From: Nematostella vectensis
Taxonomy: Eukaryota > Cnidaria > Anthozoa > Actiniaria > Edwardsiidae
Direction of reading: 5' to 3'
Length of the DNA: 64,000 nucleotides
Assembly (NCBI RefSeq): GCF_932526225.1
Contig: NC_064038.1
Location: 10,725,070 to 10,789,069, forward strand
The notes beneath the pieces are model-generated. The model saw nothing but the letters and a program-made list of their open reading frames with translations. It was not told the DNA's origin and made no database searches. The position numbers were made by a program, and so were the translations under genes. Shown here one piece after another: positions 47,040-57,260 of this stretch (the first letter of the stretch is position 1; each line of letters starts with the position of its first letter).

Positions 47040-47505
47040 AAATACTCTATACATACGGATGGTAATTTCCATACGTATGGCTCGGACATATCTTGAACTA
47101 AAGCCTCCGTTTTTTGCCACGCATTCCATCGACGGATGGAAATTTCCATACGTCCGATTTGGTCCAATCATGAACAAAAATCTTTGTTTTTTGCCAATTC
47201 CGTTTTTACGGATAGAATATTCCATACGTCTGATTTGTACCAATTTCTTACTCGAATCCTGTTTTTTACCATAATCTAAACTTACGGATGGAAATTTCCA
47301 TACGTCTGGTTCGGACAGATCCGGAACTAAAACCGCCGTTTTTTGCCAACCCGCAGATTTACGGATGGAATTATCCATACATCTGGTTGGGACAGATCCT
47401 GAACTAAAACCTGCGTTTTTTGCCACACCGCAGATTGACGGATGGAAATTCCCATACGCCTGGCTTGGACAGATCCGGAAAAAAACCTCCGTTTTTTGCC
47501 AGACC
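47040..47505. repeat. Tandem repeat of 60-70 bp with a palindromic core, about 7 copies
   Basis: Each unit carries ACGGATGGAAATTTCCATACGT, itself a near-perfect palindrome, then TCGGACAGATC.GGAACTAAA and GCGTTTTTTGCCA. Copies differ by 10-25%. Both strands are partly open, giving spurious frames of 60-130 residues. Confidence 0.85.
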
Positions 47506-47862
47506 GCAGGAGAACCGGGGAAAAATATGAATCGAAATACTACCTTCTAATGTATCAAATTTTTTTCAAGACAATTCTTAATGCGTTTAGGCAAATGGAA
47601 AAGATACCTCTGCCATGGGTCGCAAGTTCGTTTGATCAAACCGCCGTCCACGATCGTGGACGAGATCCAGAGCGCATGCAACGTTCATTAATTACTGGCC
47701 ACTATTTGAGCCCACAATGACTAGCGCATGCATGAAACGTATATCCGCTGCAGGATAATAAGCCCGCATTCGAAACGGCGTCCTCCGTAGAAATATCACG
47801 CGACGAATTATAAAAGAAGCCATTCAATGCCTTTTCTTCATTCAGAAATTTCTATCTTTTGA

Positions 47863-48054
47863 CTAACGAGTCAATCTTCCGTTTACAGGTTTTGCATATT
47901 CTTCTGGGAATAGCTGATCTACCAAAAAGTTTTGTAACATTTTCTTCGAATCCAACTGTGCGATATTTACATCGAAGAAACTCGCCTGCCCAGATGTCTT
48001 GAAATTAATCCCACAAACAAGACAAAACTCGTCTATGCTGCGTTTGTTGTTCAA
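47863..48054 (-). CDS. Possible first exon or short ORF with a CxxC pair
   Basis: 63 residues beginning MNNKRSIDEFCLVCGINFKT; the body is well balanced in composition and the CxxC could be half of a zinc finger. No second Cys/His pair is in the frame and no strong donor was found (weak GTAAAC after AAACCT). Could be a lone exon, a remnant or chance. Confidence 0.25.
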   Translation of the reverse strand: MNNKRSIDEFCLVCGINFKTSGQASFFDVNIAQLDSKKMLQNFLVDQLFPEEYAKPVNGRLTR

Positions 48055-48059
48055 TCTTT

Positions 48060-49990
48060 TTAGTGACGTTTTAGGTGATTGAAATTGAACAGTTGTTTTC
48101 TTTTTTCGAAGAGGAAACTAACCGGAGTTTGATTCATGATTTCCGACTAAACCCATGCAAACATATTAGCATATTGACAGCTTTCGCGCGATGGTACGGG
48201 ATTTGTCACGTCGGTCGCTTATTAACGCTCACGCATGCGCAACAGAAACAGTTTCGACCCATGGCAGAGGTATCTTTTCCTCGCGAACTCCAGCCCAGCG
48301 AAATACAGAGAAAAGAGGCCTCTGCTAGCAGGGAAGCAAATTGAAAGAAACACTGATTCTTCGCTATTTTTGAGTTATTTAGACTTCGTTGTATTTCTGT
48401 TCTCCATAAAAACATAGATATAGGCAGTGGTAGGCTGTTCACTGTATTTGTAACAGCTAAATTTTTGGTTTAGACCAACTATGACCCGCTTGGCTGGGGG
48501 AGGTACCGTTTTTTTTACTTGTTCGCTGTTACAAAGTCTTTACAACATCAGGTGTCTGCAAGTATTTTCACATGTGAGTCTCTTCAAGTCCTTAGTGTCT
48601 TAAGTGTTAGTGGGAGAGAGTCTTACATGTGTCTCTTCAAGTTCTTAAGTAAGTCTAAAGTGAGTTGGGGCTTCGGTACGCACCCATATTTATATGCTAC
48701 TAAGACGGCATGTCCTTTAGGATAACTGACACTGACACGAAGGCCTTTTAGCACTGTTTGGATAATGGTTTAACCAATGGGTGTACGAGGGACGACCTTC
48801 CTACGTGGGTGTGCCAGTCTGTTACGCTTGGGCTACCGTGACTTACGTAATGTTTACAATGTTTCTACTGACTACGGATGTCACACACTAACTTGTTACA
48901 CTGCTAGTGCGCATGACAAGCTACACACGTGACTAATATGATTGACAGCATTCCAATCATTTTTGCACTCAAAATCTTAAAATGTACTAAAATCTATTTC
49001 TACCGACGGCTAGGTCTAAAGCCTACTTAGGGTAAACCTTGTGTGAACTCAGACTTAACTTTCCTTCAATAGTTGAGAAGTGCGAAACTAGAATTGGTGG
49101 CCAAATCCCGATTGTCAAATACCTTTGAAAAGGGACGCGGCACGCCTATAAGTTTTCCGAGCAAAAGGTCAATCTGCTAAAAATAGGAACTGCTTCTCTA
49201 AGCAATTTCTATGCGAGCGTTTTAGAATTCCATGTCAACCACGATAAGCAAACTAAACAAAATGCTTTTAATCGTTCCGTGGACTTCAATATGCTAACAG
49301 CCGATCAGTATATAATTTCTAGATGCTAAATATCACTCCACTACATGTGTGACTTATTCCTGCGTGACATATTTACTGACGCCGTCAAAGGTACATCAAT
49401 GTCGGCATATGCTATACCTGAAAGAGATAATATGCAACTTTTTATTAATACAAATTTCCGGAACGCAAACGCTACCAAGGAAGATATTTCAAAGGGGTGG
49501 GAAACGACTAAAATCTTTGCAAAAAAAGCTTACCATGATTTATTTTTGTTGTAAAGGCGAGACTTTACTTTCCTGGGTTTTAATAATATTGTCCCCCCCC
49601 TTTCCTCCCAAAAAGGAAATGCCGCTAATTATTTTTTACAATTGTGCCTGTGTCTCCTTTGTTGCCTTCTGTTTTTGCATGTTTGTTTTTATTGCTGTCT
49701 TTAATTAACTTTCGCAACACTGAACCTCTGTGATGTTTGTACTGGTATGAGTGCGACTGTTTTATGGGACATGTTTCCCTATTTCCATTATCATCATTTT
49801 CAGCAATTACAACATCCCTTACTCTAGATAATATATCAAAGAACTCTTCAAGTTTAGTATATCATCTTGATTTCAGTGATTTCAGTGTCTTCACAATAAA
49901 AGAAAGTTTTCCCTTTTTGGTATTCATACGGTAATGAACATAAGGCCAACTCACCATTGTCACTTGATGTGATCTTGTCAACGCTATAAA
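48060..49990. other. No recognised gene
   Basis: Several frames of 60-119 residues exist on the plus strand (48075-48344, 49345-49554, 49349-49708), none with a recognisable domain or good splice context. The 69-residue frame at 49345 is rich in polar residues and may be a decayed coding remnant. Confidence 0.4.
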
Positions 49991-49991
49991 C

Positions 49992-50152
49992 ACAGGTCCG
50001 TAGAAGAGGGTAGGGCACTGGGGGCACTGATATTTTCCAAAATTATAAGGAAATGACCAGTAGGGGCGTGCACGTGCTCCTAAATATTTATTTAATGTTT
50101 CTGTAGTGCCCCCCCCCCCCCCCCCAATATTTGGAGGTCTGCTACAGCACTG
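49992..50152 (-). mobile_element. Short inverted-repeat element, family B, right border of the 5.4-kb insert
   Basis: CAGGTCCGTAGAAGAGGG at the left and GGAGGTCTGCTACAGCACTG at the right. Same orientation as 44700-44869. To its right the sequence resumes the unit B order at TTTTTGTTGATCCGGATCGT. Confidence 0.85.
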
Positions 50153-50155
50153 ACT

Positions 50156-50345
50156 GTGGTTTTTGTTGATCCGGATCGTTTGTATCTATCCTCTGTACTG
50201 TTGGTACATCATTTGCGTTTAGTAATCGGCTTTTTTTGGGTGATCCTGAGTGATTTCACGCGTAGAGCCCGTCTCGATACTTGTTTCCGTTTTCCCCATT
50301 CCATCCTCCATCTTGTTTTTATTTTATGGGAAGTATTTCACGGGT
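50156..50345 (-). pseudogene. 5' part of the broken copy of the 56587-56868 gene
   Basis: Minus strand: begins ATGGAGGATGGAATGGGGAA like unit B. After the REITQ segment a deletion of about 30 bp shifts the frame to a stop, then the part around DVPTVQRIDTNDPDQQ is present again. Separated from its 3' part by 5.4 kb. Confidence 0.7.
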
Positions 50346-50431
50346 GGGTTTTGAGGGTCAGCTCGCACCTTTTCAGCGGTTAAGACATTAGGTACGTTGT
50401 ATATGATATTATCTATATTGTTCTGAAATCA

Positions 50432-51150
50432 AGAGAGCATAAGATAAGAGAGGGGCAATTTGGTATTACCCTCGCGCCATGTCGATTCCCATCCTGGCTA
50501 TTTTTAGTAACCACCACCCTACCACTGCGCGTGAAGATTTGCTCCGTTTATTTTGTCCTACTCCCCCGCGGGTTGTGTGTTGTTGTTTTGCCAACTCGAT
50601 AGGAATGAAAAGAGATCATGTAAAATAACTCGGAAGAAGAAAACAAGTCTAACTTAAGTAAGCAAGATTGGCAAATATACTCACAGAAAGCTAAATCCCT
50701 GAATAGTTTTACAGTGTTTTGTTTGTCTGAGCGGCGAAGTCAAGTCAATAAGAAAGAAAGTAGCGACGAGCAAAATGGCTGTTACCGCCTTTGATTCAAA
50801 TCCCGACTCCAGCATGTATAATATACCTAACAGTTATAGAAATGTCTAGAAACAACATCAAATAAGTACAGTAATATCTCCCTCTTTATTTTCTCACTAT
50901 TAGAAAAGCTCAGATACTTCAGCTTGCTGGCTTTGATCATCACATAAATGCATTCCCTCGCTACAAGGATAGTTTTATGAAATGTATTTATCTTGGATTC
51001 ATTCTCAATTCACCGGAATATTCACAAAAGTCAATATCATATCTAACTTATAGGGTGGGAGATAGGGTTGGTTATTAAAAATAGCCAGGATGGGAATCGA
51101 CATTGCGCGCGGGTAATACCAAAGTGTCCCTCTCTTGTCTAATGCTCTCT
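50432..51150. mobile_element. Inverted-repeat DNA element, 719 bp
   Basis: The left end AGAGAGCATAAGATAAGAGA, then GGTATTACCCTCGCGCCATG and GTCGATTCCCATCCTGGCTA, is matched for about 95 bp in reverse by the right end (TAGCCAGGATGGGAATCGAC, GGTAATACC, TAATGCTCTCT). No transposase frame inside. Absent from the equivalent place in unit B, so inserted after the duplication or lost there. Confidence 0.85.
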
Positions 51151-51608
51151 AGACCTACCGACTCTCAATTTCCGCTTTCAGTTTTTAAGGGAATGTCGCT
51201 AGCGCACAGAGTACCCGCAAATGAATTTAATTAATTTTTTCTTTGCCGATGAAACAAACCGACTGTGCTAGCGTCCCGTCTTGGCCCGACTTATTTTTTT
51301 TTTAGTAAAATTTCGAATAGCGAGGTTGCCTTTTTTTGTTATTCAAACAACACTTGAATTATTAACCGATGGGCTTTGGTTTGGTTTGGTTAGAAGCATT
51401 TAATCTCCTTCGGTATTACAGTTTGGTTTACAGCGTCCTATGCGTGACATGTTATTTGAACAATTGTTCTTGTGAACAATTGGTAAGGTGTGTTATTTAT
51501 CTACATATCAAGTTCTTTATTAATAATCAGCCGATAACAGAATATCTGCTGCAGTACTCTCCTCGCTGAACTCCAGCAAGCACGAGAACACACTAAAGGT
51601 CGTTCAAC

Positions 51609-54290
51609 ATGTATTTTCTCCGCTTCTTCTGTTTGACTGTAGCCGTGATGAACGCTTTCGGTGAGATGAGGTGAGTAAAGTCAAACTTGTCAACGACGCA
51701 TGCATAGTCGAGTTTAGTGTTAAAACAAAGGAGGCTTTCACTTCGAACCAGAACAATATGTAATCACACTACTAGAATGCAAAAAAAAGGCTGTGGAGTA
51801 ATTTATTTACCGATATCAAAACTAGCAGCGGATTACAATCAGGTATTGCCATCGATACTGAACATTCTAAAAGATCATTTGTATTTACCGCCGGTCGTTT
51901 ATACCTGTCGCTGGGTCACGGAACGAATGTCAAATTCATTAAAACTTTATACATGACTTTTAAGCACGTTTTTAGCATGTTTATAGTCATTCTCTTAAGT
52001 TTATTTACCATTCCTGCTTTTGAAGGCTTGAAACCGTACACTATATTATCTATTTTCGCAAATCGAGGAATAAGGCTCGGAAACTGGAATTACCAGAACT
52101 GAAGGTCTTAGACCGGCCGGTTTTTAATTCCCTCAGCCACCCTCCCTTTATTATTTGCCTCCAACTTGAATGGTCTGTAACTGAACTGAACAAGAAATGA
52201 AAGGTGGTTCGATCCACTACTACCCCCCACAATCAATTACACCCAACCGCTCTCCGCTTCAAGTCTCTAACATTCCCGTGAAAGGGAAATGAGAGAGTCG
52301 ATTGACAAATCAGCCTACTTATAAGCACCACTGAAAAAGCTTAGCAGGAAATAATAAGCTATGATTTGATCATGTCATATCATTGTTTTTCTACTTTCCA
52401 ACTGCCGCCTAAGGACATCGCACTAGTATGGCTTTGTATAGAAGTTCGTTGTAATCAGGCCCGTGGGTTTGGCTTGGAGTGGTGACTAAATAAATACGGT
52501 AGTTAATTGAGGCCGCGTTTTCAGTTGTCGTCACTTTTTGGGGTTTATCTATAAATACTCACAAAAAAGGAGCCCGTTCCCCCCACCCCAAGCTTACGGG
52601 CTTGTAATCATAGAGAAATCTTTCTGGCTTAATTCGTAAGTGCTAAATAAGTAGCTTTTTGTTGTTGTTATTTTGCCGCTCAAAACCTGAGCGCGCGCGA
52701 TTTTTTCGCCTAAAAAGTCACGTGATCTCTCAATTCCCCTATTGCACCTGAATTGACCGAATATTTTCATGCGTTACAGCGTGGAGGACAAGAAGCAGAT
52801 TGTCGTGATGTCTCTTCCGGGTGAAGAATACACACAGTATAACCTTGATTTCCAAGACATCGCAGAATTCATCAAAGAGATGGATCAGAAAACCAAAGGA
52901 CTTGACCACTTTATTATCATTCATGACCGATCAGGCAGAAAGTTTTTTGAGGGCTATAACTTTACGAACGCGCATCTTATCGAAATGGAGAAACCTGGAC
53001 TGGATCTCTGGATGCGGGATTTCCCCCCTATCATGCCCAAACAGCAAGTGAATTTCACGTACAAACCCCAATATATCAGCCACGAGCAGGCGCTGAAGGA
53101 CAAGGCAGGGTTCAACAGGCTGGCGTATTCAGCTAATTTCCCTGAGCTACGGCAAAGCAAGATCGTTTTGGAGGGCGGGAATATCGTGGAAAACGGGAAA
53201 GACATTGCTATCACCACGGCTAGAATCTACTCCGACAATCCAGGTAAATAATCTAACATAAGCATATAGCTTAGGTTCTGAAGTATTGATCAGGATTACT
53301 GTGGTAGTTACTTAAGATCTGCGGCGTCAAACGCATTCTCTTGAGCTCTTTCCAGACCCCACGCTTCCTCACTTAGCACAGGGAACCAAACAATTCGGAA
53401 TAAGGATGTCCTTAGGTCGCACAGTAGCAGAAAGGATAAGCTCCCTCTCCGTCATTATTTTAGACATATTTGTTAATATCTAGCGCATCTATCGCCCTCA
53501 GCAAATCTCTCTACTTGCCTGTTCCTCCCGCCCCTTCTAGGTTCCTAATAATCCCCTCAAGGTCATATCGAAACCTGCTACGACCCTGGGTAGAAGTGGC
53601 ACGAGTAGTGAAACTACAGTTTTTTGTCGATAAATAAGTTTTTTTAAAATATAATGCACTGTTGTTATCACTGTTGGATTTCTAGGAATGACCAAACAAG
53701 ACCTCATAGCAACACTAAGTCGCGAGATTAACCGGACAGTGGTGGTCCTTCCGGACCCCACGGGAACAACCGGACACTCGGACGGCGTGGTATCATTCGT
53801 GGAGGAAGACTCCCTTCTTATCGCTCTATTTGACGATGCAGACGGACCGAGCTTTTACGATGAAATGGAAGCCGAGGTCGTCAAGTTGTTTCCATCACTA
53901 AAGATCAATCCTCTGCCATGTTACGCAAAGAAAGGCAAGACCCAAGGATTCGTGTCGTCTGAGGGAGCGTACGCCAACTCGCTAGTGACAAACAACGCCG
54001 TCTACCTACCCTTCTTTAAAAACCAAACGAGCAACGAGAAAGCGCTTGCAGCATTCAAGAACAGCACCACGAAGACGGTTGTCCCGGTAACCAAGACTCA
54101 GTACATTCCTGTCCTTGGCGGAAGCCTTAGGTGTATGACATGGCAGATCGATCAGCATACGGAAGTCGGGAAACGCTTGCTGGCCTACGCGAAAACCTCG
54201 CCGAAGCCTTCAAGCGACGGAGTATCGATCGGTAGTAGTACAGGCATTGCTGTGTTTTTGGGTCTGGTCACCATGCTATTGTGTGGGTAG
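51609..54290 (+). CDS. Secreted agmatine deiminase-like enzyme (PAD_porph family), copy 1
   Basis: Exons 51609-51670, 52780-53243, 53686-54290; GT-AG introns; 376 residues. Exon 1 is a signal peptide (MYFLRFFCLTVAVMNAFGE). The catalytic set of the agmatine deiminase/PAD_porph family is complete: WMRD, VLEGGNIVENGKDIAITTAR, TGHSDG and GGSLRCMTW with the nucleophile Cys. Known members hydrolyse agmatine to N-carbamoylputrescine or deiminate peptidyl arginine; which applies here cannot be told. The C-terminus (SSDGVSIGSSTG followed by IAVFLGLVTMLLCG) looks like a GPI-anchor signal, so the enzyme is likely tethered at the cell surface. The family is mainly bacterial and plant, so bacterial origin of this gene is possible. 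The three intron positions match copy 2. Confidence 0.9.
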
Positions 54291-54317
54291 TCCTTTAGCT
54301 GTCTCATTACCACTAGC

Positions 54318-54700
54318 ATGCACAGGTTTACCAACCTCTCAGTCAGTCTCTAGTCAATCCCAGTAACTAGCTCGAATATTTTCACGATTGATCACCTCCT
54401 GTAATTGTCCTACAATTGTCTCATATCCTAAAATAAAGATCACAATAAACTCTCATTGGTTTGTTTATTCAGAATAAGCGGTATATCTAGTAACGCGTCA
54501 TCCTTCAACTGCTCAAACGTTAAAAATACCGCTTATTCTGAATAAATACACATCACAAAGCAATGAGAGTTTATTGTGACCTTTATTCTAGGATATAAAC
54601 AATTTTAGGACAATTACAGGAGGTGATCAATCGTGAAAATATCCGAGCTAGTTACTGGGATTTACTGGAGACTGACTGAGAGGTTGGGAAGCCTGTGCAG
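54318..54700 (+). repeat. Long inverted repeat at the deiminase 3' end
   Basis: The left arm (54318-54484) is the 3' UTR, including two AATAAA signals (54432-54437, 54444-54449). The right arm (54528-54700) is its reverse complement at about 90%, with about 43 nt between. Read through, the transcript would fold into a hairpin with arms of about 165 bp; read on the other strand the right arm carries the same poly(A) signals. Confidence 0.9.
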
Positions 54701-55430
54701 TATGTCTAACGACGTGGACAACCGTGAAGATTATCATATGGATATTAATCAATTAATTTTCTTTGAATGATTAAATACAGTACCAACCTTTTCATCTGGG
54801 ATTTTTATTTTTTCCTTTTAAAAGGGGCATTTGCAAGAATGACCTTTTTTTTTTTAGATAAATTCAACATTGTAGTTTGAACATGTCACTTCAAGAAACA
54901 TTTAACGGAACAGGCTATTTGTTTACTGAAATCTTGAAATTACATATGTAGTGTAAACCAACTGAACTAGATCCTCTGCATATATTCCATTTTGTGGAAA
55001 ATGGGTAACTTTAAATCTATTATTTTAGCACTGCAAACACCCGTTTGACAACCAGGTGATTCTTTTTCAGAAAAAGAACTGTACAACTGTCAACAACCCC
55101 CAAAACTGTCAACTACCTGATTGTAAAATTCATTACCTTATCATGCAACTATTCCTCCCCCCTGTGAATTGTTTCTGATATGTTTACATTTCAACCTGAT
55201 AAAATTAAAATAATAAATTCTATAAAAAATGCGTCTTTGTACTTGTCAACTCTTTTAATGTGGCCAAAGCCAGTAAGCAGCGAAAAAACGCAGGAATGAT
55301 AATACAAACAAGAACAAGAAGGACAACAACCCATTTCCAGCCGATTCCCCAAACATTTCCCAGGTCCCTTTTTTCTGTCTGCATTCACATGGGGTGTATG
55401 CTATTCAATGTTAATGTCCGCGCCACCTGA
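54701..55430. other. Intergenic, no gene recognised
   Basis: AT-rich DNA between the duplication units. The short minus frame at 55191-55388 has no recognisable domain. Confidence 0.45.
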
Positions 55431-55437
55431 TCAAGAT

Positions 55438-55785
55438 TTGTCATTCTCTTTGTCGTTTTTCTTGTTCTGCTCATCCGCTGCAAAATGAACGTCGTGGAAT
55501 ATAGAGGTATCTCAAAGCACACAAGGCGCAATTCTGGACTTAGCAGACGTGGATATCGATAAAAACCCAGGTAGTCTTGCGCAGAACGGTTTAAACAAAC
55601 CAAAGAGCAACTCGAAAAGTCTCCGAAGTCTTCGCAGAAGGAAACATGAGATGTTCGCTTGGGTAAAAGAGGTGGTCATATTTGCAACAAGCCAAAGTAT
55701 CATCTAGGGCCGGTTTTGGGAAACACGCAGAGGCTACTAGGAATCTGCCCAACACAGAAGTCTTGAGGATTACCATTCTTTGAAA
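55438..55785 (+). pseudogene. Polycystin gene fragment, internally deleted
   Basis: The first part matches polycystin exon 21 (39041-39325; shared ATTCTGGACTTAGCAGACGTGGAT and GAGATGTTCGC.TGGGTAAAAGAGGTGGTCATATT). At 55681 it jumps directly to sequence of exon 23 (about 42604-42715; TTGCAACAAGCCAAAGTATCATCT). About 3.3 kb, including TM7-TM11, is missing, and indels disrupt the frame. It marks the left edge of duplication unit B. Confidence 0.9.
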
Positions 55786-56224
55786 AAAAAGCAGGGACGG
55801 ATCCAGGATTTCAAAATGGGTGGTGGTTAATGGCCGGTTAGACAGCTTATAACTGAAAAAGTGGTTCTTGGCAGGTCACTACACAGATAATTAGTTTAAA
55901 TTGAGTTGTTCCAGATTTAAAATAGAGGGACACAAACCATGGTTACTCATGTCAAAGTAATTGAGAAATGTTGCTAGCTAAGGTTGGTTCTCACTACTGT
56001 AGGATGCAAGAGAATCAGTCAAACACAAGAAAATAAATCAGTTGCATTCTCTTGCACTTGCTCTTGCATTACGATAAGAATTGGAGAGTTGTGCGTGTTG
56101 TGCTAGGGTTCTAGTGAGAACCAGCCTTAAGCCTTTGTTTCCAAGTGTGTGGATGCAACATATGCCCCTGGATACTACAATACCAAATTCTTTGACACTT
56201 CCATTTAGAAAATGAATCAATATA

Positions 56225-56389
56225 CTGTGTTGTAGCAGGTCACTTAAGATTGGGGGGGGGGGGGGGCACAATACAGAAACATTGAGAAAATATTGGGGGC
56301 AAAGCCACACCCCTACTGGTCATTTCCTTTTATTTTTTTAAATATTGGGAGGCACGTGCCCCCAGTGCCCCACCCCCTGATACGGCCCT
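56225..56389 (+). mobile_element. Short inverted-repeat element, family B
   Basis: TGTTGTAGCAGGTCACTTAAG at the left, CCCTGATACGGCCC at the right; paralogue of 44280-44442. Confidence 0.8.
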
Positions 56390-56586
56390 ATCTTGAAATA
56401 ATCACCATTTTACATCGTTTCCAACTGTCCTCTGGGCATCATTGCATCATTGGCAGTCAAAGTTCTAAAGCCAAATCCATGCCTCCATGAAAGCCATCCG
56501 AAAATCTCCGAAGTACAAAGTTCAAATAATTCGACAGCACCTATAACCACTTCCAGACCTTTTAAAGAGCTAAATACTTCTTGCAT

Positions 56587-56868
56587 TCACTCCTTCAGAC
56601 TCTCATTATCTGCTATTTCAAGTTTATCGACGCCGTTTTCCATGGTTTCCATTCTCTCTGGTTCTTGTTGATCCGGATCGTTCGTATCTATCCTCTGTAC
56701 TGTTGGTACATCATTTGCTCCGCTGTTTAGGCGATCAAGGAAAGCGTTTAGTAATCGGCTGTTGAGGTGATCTGTCTGTGTGATTTCACGCGTAGAGCCC
56801 GTCTCGATACTTGTTTCCGTTTTCCCCATTCCGTCCTCCATCTTGTTTTTTATTTTATAGGCCTGCAT
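56587..56868 (-). CDS. Small polar protein of unknown function, 93 residues
   Basis: Starts MQAYKIKNKMEDGMGK; an alternative start at the second Met gives 84 residues. Strongly hydrophilic and acidic (NDPDQQEPERMETMENGVDKLE), no Cys, no signal peptide or membrane segment. Intact here; the unit A copy is split and frameshifted (44445-44695 and 50156-50345). It lies 390 bp upstream of, and divergent from, deiminase copy 2. May be a single exon of a larger gene. Function unknown. Confidence 0.45.
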   Translation of the reverse strand: MQAYKIKNKMEDGMGKTETSIETGSTREITQTDHLNSRLLNAFLDRLNSGANDVPTVQRIDTNDPDQQEPERMETMENGVDKLEIADNESLKE

Positions 56869-57260
56869 TGCTACTCAGCGGTCGGTAGCGCACAGGGTAC
56901 CCGCATATGAATTTAATTATTTATTTTTTAGTGAAATTTTGAATAGCTAGGTTGCCTTTATTTATTTTTGTTATTCAAACAACACTCGAATTAGTAACCG
57001 AGGGGCTTTGTTTCAGCAGTTTAGAAGCTTTGCATCTCCTTCGGTATTATATTAGTTCACAGCGTCGTATGCGTGAAATGCTATTTGAACAAGGCCTTTG
57101 AACAATTGTTCTTGTGAACAATTGTAAGGTGTGCTATTTATCTACCTACTAGTTTGTCAGGTTTTTTATTATTAATAATCAGCCGATGACAGAATCCCTG
57201 CTGCAGTACTCTCCTCGCTCAACTCCAGCAAGCACGAGAACCTAATAAAAGTCGTTCAAC

